Shown here piece by piece: positions 1-9,822 of a DNA stretch of 16,469 bases; positions within the stretch are counted from its first letter, which is position 1; each line of letters begins with the position of its first letter. The notes beneath the pieces are model-generated. The model searched no databases and was not told the DNA's origin. It saw only the letters and a list, made by a program, of their open reading frames with translations. The position numbers and the translations under genes are program-made. The stretch is from Agrocybe praecox (Eukaryota; Basidiomycota; Agaricomycetes; Agaricales; Agrocybaceae). The stretch covers positions 1 through 16,469 of the forward strand of contig CAXHKQ010000023.1 in NCBI GenBank assembly GCA_964017145.1. Reading direction: 5' to 3'.

Positions 1-17
1 GTGTGTGTGTGTGTGTG
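1..17. repeat. (GT)n microsatellite cut by the window edge
   Basis: Pure GT dinucleotide run starting at the first base, so its true length is unknown. It is followed by GT/CA-rich sequence. Confidence 0.9.
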
Positions 18-208
18 CATTTATGCTCTGCAGAGCCACACACTCTACACACTGCATGTCCGTGTCCAGCTCGATGCTATTAAATCACTCGCGTGTGACT
101 AATTGAGCATATTGTCGTTTCATTGGCCAATTTCAGTATGACATAACGACCGTGTTGGAGAGTACAGGTAAATGTGAATTTCTGAGTGTGTGGTGTGCAT
201 TTGTGTCA

Positions 209-230
209 GTGTGTGTGTGTGTGTGTGTGT
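209..230. repeat. (GT)11 microsatellite
   Basis: Eleven uninterrupted GT units, flanked on both sides by degenerate TGTG-rich sequence (about 185-270). The His/Thr-rich short open frames across it are translations of the repeat, not genes. Confidence 0.9.
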
Positions 231-240
231 TTTAATGTGC

Positions 241-2192
241 ACCGTGTCCGTCGTCGTGTGCGTGTGTGCATGTCGAGATAGCGCATGCGATTGACGCAGT
301 TTGCACGCAGCATACACGCAATACAATACACAATACATCACGCACGGCGGCGCGAAATAATGGCGACTTGCTAGCTAGAGCGAGCGTGAATATCGTGTGG
401 CGGCTTACTATGTATGAATGTGTGTGGACGACGTGGTGTGGTTTGTGCACACGATGGTGTGGATTTGGTTGGGCAGTCTCGCTGTGCGCTGCTGGGCTGG
501 AGGCGGCAAAGACTGTGCTCCGTCGAGCGTGTTAGCTGCTGGGTCTCAGCAGTGAGTGCGCAGGTGCCGGCGAAGGCGGGGCGGAGTTGCGCACCCAATG
601 TGTGTAGATAAACTGATTTGTGTCATAGAGGTTTGAACGTATTATGAAAGATATTTGAATCGATAGAATGTACATTTTTCATATTATATCTGTTCGGCAT
701 TGTCGCATTGTCTGTGGCGAGAAATATATGTGCAAATTAAATAACAGTGTCCAACTCCAACCCGTCTTCTCCTGTATGGATCGCCGTTCGTGCGTGGTAT
801 GAACAGGACACCGTGTCATTTGCACATGCTTTAGGTTGTTGGTTGTTGCTTTTTATAATCCAGTATTCACTGCATCAACTTAAACATTCGAATGGATGAA
901 TGAACTCGAAAAAACGTATACAATTAGTGTTCAATTGATACTAAATATTTGTTCTAATCAATGATTCATCGCTCGTGTGAGAGCTTGTTAAGACTCGCGT
1001 AATCCGTGTTATATACCCGTTAATATGATGAAGATTCACGTGAACTATGTTTGGAATAATTCCGCATCATAATATACGGAGCATAAAACACATCGAGTAA
1101 CATGTACCAGCTTCAGTGAGTTGATTTATGTATAATACGATTGTGATCGAAAAGAGTGTGCGAATGCTGTGTGCTACATGCTTTATGACTCCATCGTTTT
1201 GATCAGACCTAAATGAGGTTTAAACATACAGTTGCTAGCAGTGTATAAGAAACCGTCCTAGTAACGTGAGAATCGTTTCATACCATACCTCAATAATATT
1301 GGATCATCTATTGCCATGGCATCAGTATTCAAAGACATCGATGATGCATTTTTATTGAGGCATGAACAGTGTTCACACCAATCTCAAAAGCTAGAGATTC
1401 AGGCAATTATTTTTTTGTTTCGTATAGGCACCACATTTTACTATCGTGACATTTTAAAATAATATTATGATTACAGTTATTTATGTTGATTGTTTCAAAA
1501 TTGTCTGTCACAAAGGATTTTACCAATTTTAGGAATGTTTAATTAAAGAAACTAAATTTAGTTTTTGGTTTTCGCAGATTTTTTCTACAAGACTTTATTT
1601 CGGACGTTCGTTGCTTATTAAAAGACAATTCCATCCACCGTTTATATTTTATCGCATTTTCCCGAAAAACATTTTCACACACACAAAAGTGTCAATATTT
1701 ACTCGAAATCTACAAATAAAACCTTCGCTTTCTTGAATTATGGTATTATTATTATTCAAAGGCCAGTCATTTGCTGACTGTATTGACCACACATATGAAA
1801 CTTAGCATAGCTATTAAGAAATCTCAAATTCAAATTCATTTGGAGCATCCAGTTTTGAACAAATGTACCACAAAGTCCAGAATGTTGTTTGTTAACTTAA
1901 TATTGCTATCAACTTTATATAATTTCAATAGTAAGTAATACGTCTAGTGTATCTAGTATTCAACATTCATACCTTGCAGACATTAACGCAATTAGGAGGG
2001 CTGCAGTTGTCGTAGTATCTGACAATAACGACAAACATGGCAAGCGCCACATTCAATGCGGTGGACTCCTGAAACAGTGAAAAACCGGTGATTCTGCCGA
2101 ATCCTTTGGCGCGCGTGCGTTAATTGATGGTGTGCGTGAATACAACCGGCATTAGTCTGCCACCACCACACTTGAGATGCGCGCCGGTTAAT
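241..2192. other. Non-coding stretch, no gene recognised
   Basis: The first part (about 241-600) is CpG-rich and GT-rich, with short overlapping open frames on both strands that have cysteine- or histidine-rich low-complexity translations and no recognisable domain. From about 600 to 2100 it is AT-rich with frequent stops in all frames. I see no tRNA, transposon termini or convincing exon here. It could be intron or intergenic DNA. Confidence 0.6.
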
Positions 2193-2216
2193 TGTGTGTG
2201 TGTGTGTGTGTGTGTG
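2193..2216. repeat. (TG)12 microsatellite
   Basis: Twelve uninterrupted TG units, ending just upstream of a TATAAAA string (2224-2230). Confidence 0.9.
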
Positions 2217-3409
2217 GGAATACTATAAAATGCACGCCACATCGGACGCCTTATCGCATTCACACACATTCACGCCGCCGCCATTCGCAATTTGTGCGCG
2301 CGTGCGGCATCGTTTCTTGTACTTGTATCCGCATTGTAGGCGAATGTGGTTTTTATTCAAATTTGATTTAGCCAGCGCAAAGTGCGCGAATAACTCGCCA
2401 ATACGAGATTAGAGTAGAAAACACGCGCAGCCGGAGCAGAAGAAGAACCAACACTCTAACTCAAGCATATTACGACTTCTGTTTGTGAATTTCGTCACTC
2501 GCGACATAAAGATTAGCTGTGAGTAAATCGCACGCACGCGATAACAGCCAGAGCGCGAGTTGCCGCCGATTTCAGTACATGCATGCATGCGGCGTTTGTC
2601 CGGCCGAAGCAGCGCACGTGGTTTCATTGAAATGCATGGCGATCACTTTTGATTCGACTCGTCCGATATTGTATCTAATGCGCTGATGGCACACACGACG
2701 AACGGTCATGTAGTACATGCGTGTCATGTCTCGACGATGCTACCGTGTCCGCATCGCGCATCATCATCGCGCATCGCACCAACGGGGCGACCCAAGACCG
2801 CGAGTAGTCTAAATATATTTAAGTCATGTGCAGGCTACTCGCTACTCGTGTTGCGTGCGTGTCTCGGCTGCCAAATGACAGAAAAATTGTGTGTTCTCCG
2901 CGGCATGATTTGGTCAACTTCACGAATTGCGTACATGGTCAATTGAATATTAAGTGGTGGTGCAGAGAATTACCTGCAGTGTGAGTATGTTCAACTCGGT
3001 TCAACTGTGGTTGAAATGCGGCGACGTGTCGTGTTAATTTGATACCGCGTGATAGCATACATATAGGGTGTTTTGAGCAACGCGTCCACAGTTTCATCGT
3101 TGATCAAATCTATCTAATCACGCATTCGACGAAAAAAAAGAAGTCGATTATTTTTGCATCGCCAGTAAATTTCCACAGTGATTCAAATACCATTGATTAG
3201 ATAGCGTATACCAGTGGTTTTTTCATATGTTCACCACATAATACCCCCTAGAGTATGCAACAAATGTATTGTAAAATATTGAATCTAGAGATAGAATGGT
3301 TGATTTAACAGAAATCGAGGTGTTTTTTGGAAAATATATACGGCCAATGAATCTGAATCTCTGATGGGCGCTCTTCCTATATATATATCTAAAACAACGA
3401 TTATATGGA
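2217..3409. other. CpG-rich then AT-rich non-coding stretch
   Basis: Positions about 2230-2900 are richer in CpG than the surroundings, with GCC repeats near 2274-2284 and a CATG tandem near 2578-2590. The longest open frame (2686-2946, 86 codons) has no domain, signal peptide or family resemblance that I recognise, and I do not call it a gene. From about 2950 to 3409 the sequence is AT-rich and includes an 11-bp inverted repeat (3110-3120 with 3194-3204). Confidence 0.5.
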
Positions 3410-3411
3410 TA

Positions 3412-4073
3412 CAGTCACTCCCATAATAGTTCGGACACGCAGTCATACACTTTCCATTTTCATTTTTTTGGCGTTTGCCAATGCATTTTTCAATGGATTT
3501 AAATATTATTCTCTGTAGTGTTCTTTAGATGTTCAAGAAAAAAAACAATTAATGAAGTCCAATTGATTCGTCGGAAAACAAATAATTACGGTAATATGGT
3601 ACCAAATTCATGTCACAAAATAGTTAGGACAATATGGCAATATGGTCAAATATTTGAATGGGGAAAAAAATAATGCGCAATGTCAACCAGGACCCAAGAA
3701 TTCTGGCCCGCCATTTGGTGACATGTGTTGAGGAAGTCGACAGGCATAAATGTGAGCCCATAAACAAATTATAAAAAAATCCTTACACCATGTTAAGCAT
3801 GGAAAGAAACGCATACAACGGATATCGCTCGCGCTGAGGGCATCTGTTGTAATAATAAACTTTGAAAATTGGACATCTTTTCTGGCGGATGCAAATCCAA
3901 TGTATTCATATTTAATAGCCGCGAAAAAGTATGGAGGAAGTCAATGGTTTTTGAAAATCTGAAGAACACTACAGAGAATAATAGTTGTCCATTGATAAAT
4001 TCATTGGCAAACGCCTAAAAAATGAGAATGAAATGTGTATGATTGCGTGTCCGAACTATTATGGGAGTGACTG
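3412..4073. mobile_element. Tc1-like DNA transposon, decayed, with long TIRs
   Basis: The ends are long terminal inverted repeats. The left arm runs from 3412 (CAGTCACTCCCATAATAGTT...) to about 3535, and the right arm is its reverse complement from 4073 back to about 3955, with scattered mismatches and small indels. A TA dinucleotide flanks both sides (3410-3411 and 4074-4075), as expected for the Tc1/mariner superfamily, and a CAGT start is common for Tc1-like elements. At 662 bp it is far shorter than an autonomous Tc1 (about 1.6 kb). The middle (about 3680-3960) shows only scraps of a plus-strand transposase in broken frames, for example a AYNGYRSR string and a ENWTSFLADANP string that faintly recall the Tc1 DNA-binding linker and the start of the catalytic domain. 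A second copy of the TIR core (AATAGTT.GGACA, about 3618-3631) lies inside, like the internal repeats of the IR/DR subgroup. The element boundaries are well supported; the coding assignment is weak. Confidence 0.8.
3680..3960 (+). pseudogene. Remnant of Tc1-like transposase
   Basis: Between the TIRs, two plus-strand frames alternately give protein-like stretches interrupted by stops. One reads NQDPRILARHLVTCVEEVDR, then after a stop AYNGYRSR; another reads ENWTSFLADANPMYSYL and AAKKYGG. Their order and spacing loosely resemble a Tc1 transposase running from its second DNA-binding subdomain through the GYNGR-type linker to the first catalytic aspartate region. No complete DDE triad can be read. 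The identification rests mainly on the surrounding TIRs, and a chance resemblance cannot be excluded. Confidence 0.35.
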
Positions 4074-4075
4074 TA

Positions 4076-5223
4076 TGTTTTTATTTGAAAATGTATATTT
4101 CTAAACTAGGTAAGAGAATTAAGCATCCAAAAATAAAATTTAATCGCGTTTGTTTTGGTCCTATATTGCGGACCTTTTTTGATATGTAATCCAATCTCGG
4201 CCCTTTGACATTCCCATCATTAATCATTTAATCATCATCCCTAAAACGCTTTCAAGATGAATGTATTGCGTATTTTGAGTATTCAACTCCTATCACGATT
4301 TTCCCCATGAACGAAGAATTTAATGTTTTTAGGGTCTGCTTTTCCAGCTTCGGACGTATCCCATGTTTTTGTATGAGCTTCTTGTCTTTTAGAACATGGT
4401 TTCCTCAGGAAAGTATTTACAGTGTAGTTTTGGTGTAGTGAATTAATTTAGTTACTGAAACTGTCTGATGATCTTGACAATTTTCTTCCAGTTTCAAATC
4501 TTATGTTATGATATGATTAATGAAACCAGCAAAAATTAAATACATCGTTTTCCTTATGATTTTGTTATAGACAACGAATGATAAAATTCACCGTAATGAT
4601 TGAAAGCGTTTGCTATATGGCAGATGTGGAAGATGGTTTCTCTGGCAACCTAATTACAGGTAATGCATGGAGTAGATGTGTCGGAATGATTGTCGTCACG
4701 ATACGGTGCGCTTATTATGTATTTTGTTCTATTTCGTTTCTACATGGGTGACCATCGCCAAACCATATATGGTAGCTGTAGTATATATAGACATAGATAA
4801 AACAAATGCACACGAAGTCTGCATATAATGTTCATACGCCATTATAAATATTTGTGACCAATTATATTATTTGGTTTTACTACGAGTTTTCATTGGCATC
4901 CGAATCGTATATGTTAAAACAACTTATACATCAGTCGTTGATAAATGTTTGTATACTAATAATATACATTTCGATAAGTGTATCGGTTTACCAGCGAACT
5001 TCGTTGCGTTTCAGGTTAATTATAATCCAAAATAATTGTCCGTAATGTTCACACGTTCTTCAGCCAGTTCAGTTGATCAGCCGTAGTCGTTAAACATTGT
5101 TTCTAGATAATTTTCATTTATCGATTTACTCAAATTGTTCCGAAGTAAGGCATTTCAATTCGAAATTGAAACGGCTTTCGACAAACTGTGCATGTTGCGT
5201 GGTGTGATGTACATAATCTCTAA
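4076..5223. other. AT-rich non-coding stretch
   Basis: No coding frame, RNA gene or paired repeat ends recognised. The only longer open frame (4854-5045, 63 codons) is composed of AT-rich codons with no domain. Confidence 0.6.
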
Positions 5224-5400
5224 ATCTCCATAGCATAGCCCGCTACATCTCTCGTCAACTTACCGAAGGTCGTTCGATTCCCCACCGTTCCGGCGGAGCA
5301 TGCGCAAAGGACACGATTGGCACAAGGGGAACGAGAATTTGTACTAAAAATGTTGGTGCGCATCACATGTGGCGCGGGATTATGAAGAAGTGGAAAAAAA
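5224..5400 (+). repeat. Possible tRNA-derived SINE remnant
   Basis: A split RNA polymerase III-type promoter is visible. An A-box-like TAGCATAGCCCG lies at 5231-5242, and a B-box-like CGTTCGATTCC at 5271-5281 matches the GGTTCGANTCC consensus at 10 of 11 positions. Their spacing is about that of a tRNA. The acceptor and T stems do not pair well, so this is not a functional tRNA. An eight-A run at about 5393-5400 could be a SINE tail. The alternatives are chance or a decayed tRNA pseudogene, and no flanking duplication was identified. Confidence 0.35.
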
Positions 5401-6100
5401 CATCCGACAGGTTAATTATTATAACTCGGGTGTATTCGAACACGCTTTAGTATTATTTATGTTTCTATACAAAATGCATCCAACACGCAAACGCACACTA
5501 GAAGTGATCTACGACCTGACACTTTTCACACACACCCATACGTAGTGTGCGCGTTTCAATAGAAATAAAATTGTTGGTGCATGCAGTGTATTAGTGTATA
5601 GTATACGTGTGTAGTGTACCCTCAACATTATGTGCACGCGTTCACTCTAGGCCTAGGCGCCAAGCCCCGACAAAAACACCAACACACACACGCACGCACG
5701 CGCTCACTGTTGTCGTTTCGCGCTTCTGTGACTATTGCACGTACAATGTAGAGTGACGTGGGGAAGAGGAACAATTGTTGCATCCCACCTTCTCTCCTTG
5801 AATGAAAAATGAGATATTTTACTCGATTCCTGATATTATTCATGTTGTTGAAAACGATAGATTCAATCAAGTGTATTTATTATATTGAATAGTAGCTACA
5901 GGGAACGAGGTATGAAGTGTTACTCTGGAAAATCGTTATTATCTCGCTCAGTTGTAAACATTTTAACGTGAGTTGTTAGCACGATACTGAACACTTCATC
6001 ATTCATATGCATTTTATTTCGTTTTTTTTTTCACGAGACCCTTTGATACAGATTTGTTGATTAAACATCATTCGATCATATACACGAACATCGCGTGACA
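5401..6100. other. Non-coding stretch with AC/CGCA repeats
   Basis: Contains GT/CA-rich simple sequence (5520-5640) and a compound AC-CGCA microsatellite at 5682-5703. No gene is seen. The 80-codon minus-strand frame at 5628-5870 runs through this repeat and has no recognisable domain. Confidence 0.6.
5682..5703. repeat. Compound (AC)n(CGCA)n microsatellite
   Basis: ACACACACAC followed by CGCACGCACGCG. Short and uninterrupted. Confidence 0.8.
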
Positions 6101-6324
6101 TAACATAAGTCTAATCTTCGGCTGACGACGCCCTGAATATAATTAATTCAACAATTAATTCACCAAGCTCTAATTCGCTCGGTGATTTTTTAATTTTTTT
6201 TTGTTTCAAAAGATGAGGATGCGTAGACAATTTCATTATTGTCATTCATTTGAGTATTCACACATTGTTCTACGTTGGTCCAGTAAAAACTTATAGACAG
6301 TATTCCAAACACGAAATACAAATA

Positions 6325-6856
6325 TTAGGTTGGGGAATAATGGGCTTCCGGTTTTCACCTCTTTATTCAATGATTTTTTTTTTTTTAATCCCAGCTTCTG
6401 CAAATGGTTCCAAACGGTTTTGTGGTCGATCCCTAGTTCCTGGGCAATAGAACGAGTGCTCACATGCCGGTCTACTTCGATGATTTCCACGATTTTGCCT
6501 AGGTGTTGAGGTGTCAGTTTCACCACGACGGAATCGTCTGAACCATTCCTCCGCTGTTCTGATCGATAGTTTTTCGTCTCCCAGAACGGCACAAATCGCT
6601 CTTCGCGATTCTGCAGCGGTTTTGCCTTGTGCAAAATAAAATTTCAAAATAGCTCGAATTTCGTGATTTGCGAACTCCATTTCGATCGACCGTAACTTTT
6701 GAGCGCGGAATCTAATGTAAACAAACGTCATTTGAAAGGTGCTGTCAATACCTTTCAAACGATGTATAGGGTTACCAGATTCGACATCTGTAGCACTTAC
6801 AGGAGCGCCGCGAAATTTGAATGAAAAACCCGGAAGCCCATTATTCCCCAACCTAA
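6325..6856 (-). mobile_element. Internally deleted mariner transposon (532 bp)
   Basis: Both ends carry TTAGGTTGGGGAATAATGGG followed by CTTCCGG (6325-6351, and the reverse complement of 6830-6856), giving about 27 identical terminal bases plus a similar continuation. TA flanks each side (6323-6324 and 6857-6858), the hallmark mariner target duplication, and the TTAGGTTGG start is typical of mariner-family TIRs. An intact mariner is about 1.3 kb. This copy keeps about 150 bp of 5' untranslated sequence and the N-terminal coding part on the minus strand, then jumps directly from the end of the second helix-turn-helix into the opposite TIR. The catalytic half is therefore deleted and the copy cannot move itself, though its intact TIRs could be mobilised in trans. 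Confidence 0.92.
6377..6680 (-). pseudogene. Truncated, frameshifted mariner transposase (DNA-binding half only)
   Basis: The likely start is the ATG at 6680-6678. The first frame encodes the first mariner helix-turn-helix (HTH_48-like), including the strings EIRAILKFYFAQGKTAAESR and EEWFRRFRRGETD, about 60 residues. Near 6500 the reading shifts by one base to another frame, giving KIVEIIEVDRHVSTRSIAQE and then KTVWNHLQKLGLKKK, the second helix-turn-helix. Compared with family members, the linker between the two is short, so a small deletion probably caused the frameshift. The sequence then runs into the TIR; the WVPHEL linker, the DD34D catalytic triad and the C-terminus are all missing. Mariner transposases bind their TIRs with this bipartite N-terminal domain and cut with the missing part. 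No functional product is expected. Confidence 0.88.
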
Positions 6857-7110
6857 TATTTTGTATGGGGAGTGAAATCGAATATATTTCCCCATATACA
6901 AATACGCGTCTCGTCCTCAGTATAAAAGACATAACATTTGTCTGAGCAATTTGTGAGTACTCGAAAAAAAGAGATTGAAATTGTCTACACATCCTCATCT
7001 TTAAAAAAAATTAGGAAAAGTAACCGAGCGAATTAGAGCTCTGTGATTTCTCCATACAAACGGAGCGACCTTGTACATGGTGTCGTCAGCCGAAGATGAG
7101 ACTTATGTTA

Positions 7111-7747
7111 ACTCTTTTTTGCATGGTTCGAGACAAAATCCTCTAGTCTGACTTCATCTGCCGTTTCTGCTGTACTCAATCTGCCGTTTGTATTTTATTT
7201 CATTATTCCAAAAACATGATCACCCATATAAAACTGTTATTATTTTGTTTTTTTTGTTTTGTTCATACTTACACATATGTTTACACTTTTTGGATCTTTC
7301 TAACGAATAGATAAACTCCAAATCTAGGAATACAAATATTTTAATTTAAATGTATTAAATGTATGAATTGCCAATTTATATGAGATCAATGTTAGACAAG
7401 AATATTGCGTGATATATTGCCTTCCAATCGCATCCTCTCATTATGAAATCGGCTCTGAAACAACACAAACTGGAGCTTCTTGCGCTCACCATGCTACAAA
7501 TGCCTCACCTTACTTTACTGTGAGGTGAGCAGTATACGTACTCTGAAGGTGCGCTGAGCGCCTATACATTATATTTCCAAGATGAAAAACTATAATCCGC
7601 GTGTGTGCGTGCGTGCAAAAACAATAGCCGAGCCGCTAACGCATCGGCGCATTTTTTCCCATATATGAGACGCACGTAAGGTCATTGTTTTATTGTTGAA
7701 GTTCGTATTACCTGTCATACAAATGTGATTTGCAATGAGAAAATGCG
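7111..7747. other. Non-coding stretch with small GGTGAGC/GCTCACC hairpins
   Basis: AT-rich, no gene. Holds a near-exact direct repeat of ATCTGCCGTTT (about 7156 and 7178). It also holds a short cluster of complementary motifs at 7484-7561: GCTCACC, CCTCAC, GTGAGGTGAGC and GCGCTGAGCGCC. Confidence 0.45.
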
Positions 7748-7803
7748 GTGTGTGTGTGCGTTGTCTGCATGTGCATGTGTGTGTGTGCGTGTGTGTGCAT
7801 GTG
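7748..7803. repeat. Interrupted (GT)n/TGCATG simple repeat
   Basis: GT units interrupted by GCG and GCAT steps. Two overlapping open frames read through it and on into a CAG-rich stretch, with Cys/Val- or Gln-rich translations that reflect repeat composition. Confidence 0.85.
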
Positions 7804-7846
7804 TTGTCGACTGTATATTAGTATACAAACGCAGCATCGCACGCCT

Positions 7847-7880
7847 CAGCAATCACCGGCAGCAAGTTGCCAGCAGCAGC
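7847..7880. repeat. CAG-rich (opa-like) stretch
   Basis: Imperfect CAG/CAA units downstream of the GT repeat. In one plus-strand frame it reads as a short Gln-rich segment (within 7748-8047), but no start context or domain supports a gene. Confidence 0.5.
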
Positions 7881-7947
7881 CAGCCAACATCGAAACACCA
7901 CACAAATTAGAACGTCGCGCCATCGTCGCGGTGCACCGTTATAATGT

Positions 7948-7969
7948 TGTGTGTGTGTGTGAGTGTGTG
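7948..7969. repeat. (GT)n microsatellite
   Basis: Short GT run with one GAG interruption. Confidence 0.8.
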
Positions 7970-9822
7970 GTTTTAGCATTTTTTGTTTTGTTGCAAAGGG
8001 AGGCGCACAGATTTACCGCTGCTTTGGTGGCTGTCGGCTTGTCATAATGCAGAATGTAATTTTGCGCACCGAAGATGATTCGGCAAACGAGGCGACAGAA
8101 AACGTGTACATTGTGATTTTATCTATCACGCGTGTTATATCGTATAGAAAATACACAACATAAAACACGTGACGTGTCCTAAATTAGATATTTGTATTAG
8201 ATAATTATAATTAGAAGAATAGATTGAATCAAAACCATAATCCCATCGCAATGCTCATAAGAATGTCTAGCACAGCACGAATTTGTGTATATGTAATGTC
8301 ATACCGGTCTGATCCGGCATCTGGCAACCGGATTCATAATTTGCTGAATATCAGTTAATATTCCCAAACCACAATTAACCACAAAATTAACATTCAAAAT
8401 AGTAAATAGTTCAAATTAAGAATATTATTATGAAGAGTTTCGTTTTAGCAATATTATTTTCGACGATAGTTTCAATAAAAGTTGGATTGATGTGATTTTC
8501 TATCGTAGCTTACACGAAATTGAATCGCCGAGCGACGAGTTTTTTGAATATATCGAGACATATATTGAGACCGTGTCTAATTTAAGATTGAAGCAAAAGC
8601 ATTGACACAAATCTTTTGTATGAAAATGCCATTGTTCATAGATATTGAAAACATCGTTTGGTCGATAGTAGTTCGCTGGAACTCGAAACAATGTTAAAAT
8701 ATCATAGAAATATCCTGCCGGAAAGGACGAAATTTCTTGAATATGTTGAGTTTTCTTTTAATTTCTAGATACATATTCTATCCAATCAAATTCATAATCG
8801 ATTTCATGTGGACATAAGTTCAAATGTATCTCTACTCCTTATTTCAATTGAGCGTTCTCTATAGACTCGAACTCTAGGCTTGTTTGTCGGTGTCTGCGTG
8901 CTGTGTGTGTAATGCGTATTTGTGTTAGTGTGTTTTAAATTCCATGCAAATGCAGCAGTCGCGCAATGAAACTCAAGCGCGTGCCTCGCGTGCTTCCACA
9001 TTATCGCACAAACCATACGGGCAGAACCTCACTCAAACTCACACATATATACAATACATGTATAAATGTATACCACATCCAGATGCAGACTGAATCACTT
9101 TCAGTTGGGCGAGAAAACGCACGCGCTTACCGCTCACTCTGCTCGGCAGGCCTCTAATTGTATGCAAAACTGATTACGACTAATAAATAAAACATTACAA
9201 TCGCTTAATTTGAGAGTTATAGTAATTTGTGTGGCATGCTGTATGTTTACTTGTGTGTATATATACATTCATGTATGCAGTATGTTCGCTCGAGTATGTA
9301 TACATATCGCAGTATCTCAGGCTCGTGCTCGTGTGCACATTTTTATTAGAGACACGATGCTTTGCGTATGCGAACTCGCATGTGATAATGTAGGCAAATT
9401 GTCTGTGTTTGTTCATGTTTGGATCGTGTGTTAAATGGGTGCGTACAATCGAATCCAAACTCGCACATGAACATAATGTCTGACACTTCATAATCATCAC
9501 GCCTCAGGCCGACACGCGATACTAATCTAATGCATAATCATAATCACAGGATTGCAATCGCGAATATCGTATTGCGAATATGAATATACATTTCGCCCAC
9601 AGCTTTGGGCAAAAAGTATCGGAACTTTGTTGATTTAAGATTGAATAGTAAACCGTAAGTATTTCCTGAGATAATTCCTCGTACAAACGTCTGTTTGTGA
9701 AAATTTCATGATTTTCCTACGATGAACCGATGAACAAATGTTTATTTCGACGACAAAATTACGTGATTGCATATTCATATCCATGGTTATAGTATTGCCC
9801 CAATTTTAACGACAATCACCTA
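7970..9822. other. Non-coding stretch, no gene recognised
   Basis: AT-rich with several TG- and TATA-rich simple patches (8890-8940, 9040-9075, 9235-9310). The open frames are 60-100 codons, of skewed composition and without domains. At 8164-8176 there is a 13-bp near-palindrome ACACGTGACGTGT containing a CACGTG E-box. Around 9598-9640 the sequence GGGCAAAAAGTATCGGAAC resembles the terminus of some Tc1/mariner-type elements, but no partner end was found. Confidence 0.55.

Larger units (their letters stand above)
6103..7108. mobile_element. Palindromic (foldback) MITE interrupted by a mariner copy
   Basis: The two arms, 6103-6322 and 6859-7108, are imperfect reverse complements. ACATAAGTCT.ATCTTCGGCT (6103 on) matches the reverse complement of 7108 back, including the shared segment GCTGACGAC. 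After a diverged patch of about 35 bp, AGCTCTAATTCGCTCGGT (left about 6166-6183) matches again, and then GATGAGGATG.GTAGACAATT (left about 6213). A TA dinucleotide lies at each outer edge (6101-6102 and 7109-7110), suggesting a TA target duplication. Without the inserted mariner (6325-6856) the element would be about 470 bp and nearly one large hairpin. It has no coding capacity and was presumably moved in trans by a Tc1/mariner-type transposase. The family is not recognised. Confidence 0.75.

Noticed and set aside
2224..2230. TATAAAA string as a core promoter
   Set aside because: It directly follows a GT microsatellite in AT-rich DNA, with no clear initiator consensus or downstream gene.
2686..2946. 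86-codon plus-strand open frame as a gene
   Set aside because: No recognisable domain, no splice or start context that stands out, and a length expected by chance in CpG-rich sequence.
3110..3204. 11-bp inverted repeat CTATCTAATCA as a MITE
   Set aside because: The match is short and internal, with no target duplication at its edges, so chance is likely.
5224..5297. Functional tRNA gene
   Set aside because: The promoter-like boxes are present, but the acceptor and T stems do not base-pair, so it was downgraded to a possible SINE remnant.
6363..6998. 211-codon minus-strand open frame taken as one protein
   Set aside because: Its first 106 codons read through the outer palindromic arm, the mariner TIR and the mariner leader. 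Only the part from the ATG at 6680 is transposase.
9598..9640. GGGCAAAAAGTATCGGAAC as a mariner-type terminus
   Set aside because: No inverted partner or TA-flanked second end could be found within the window.
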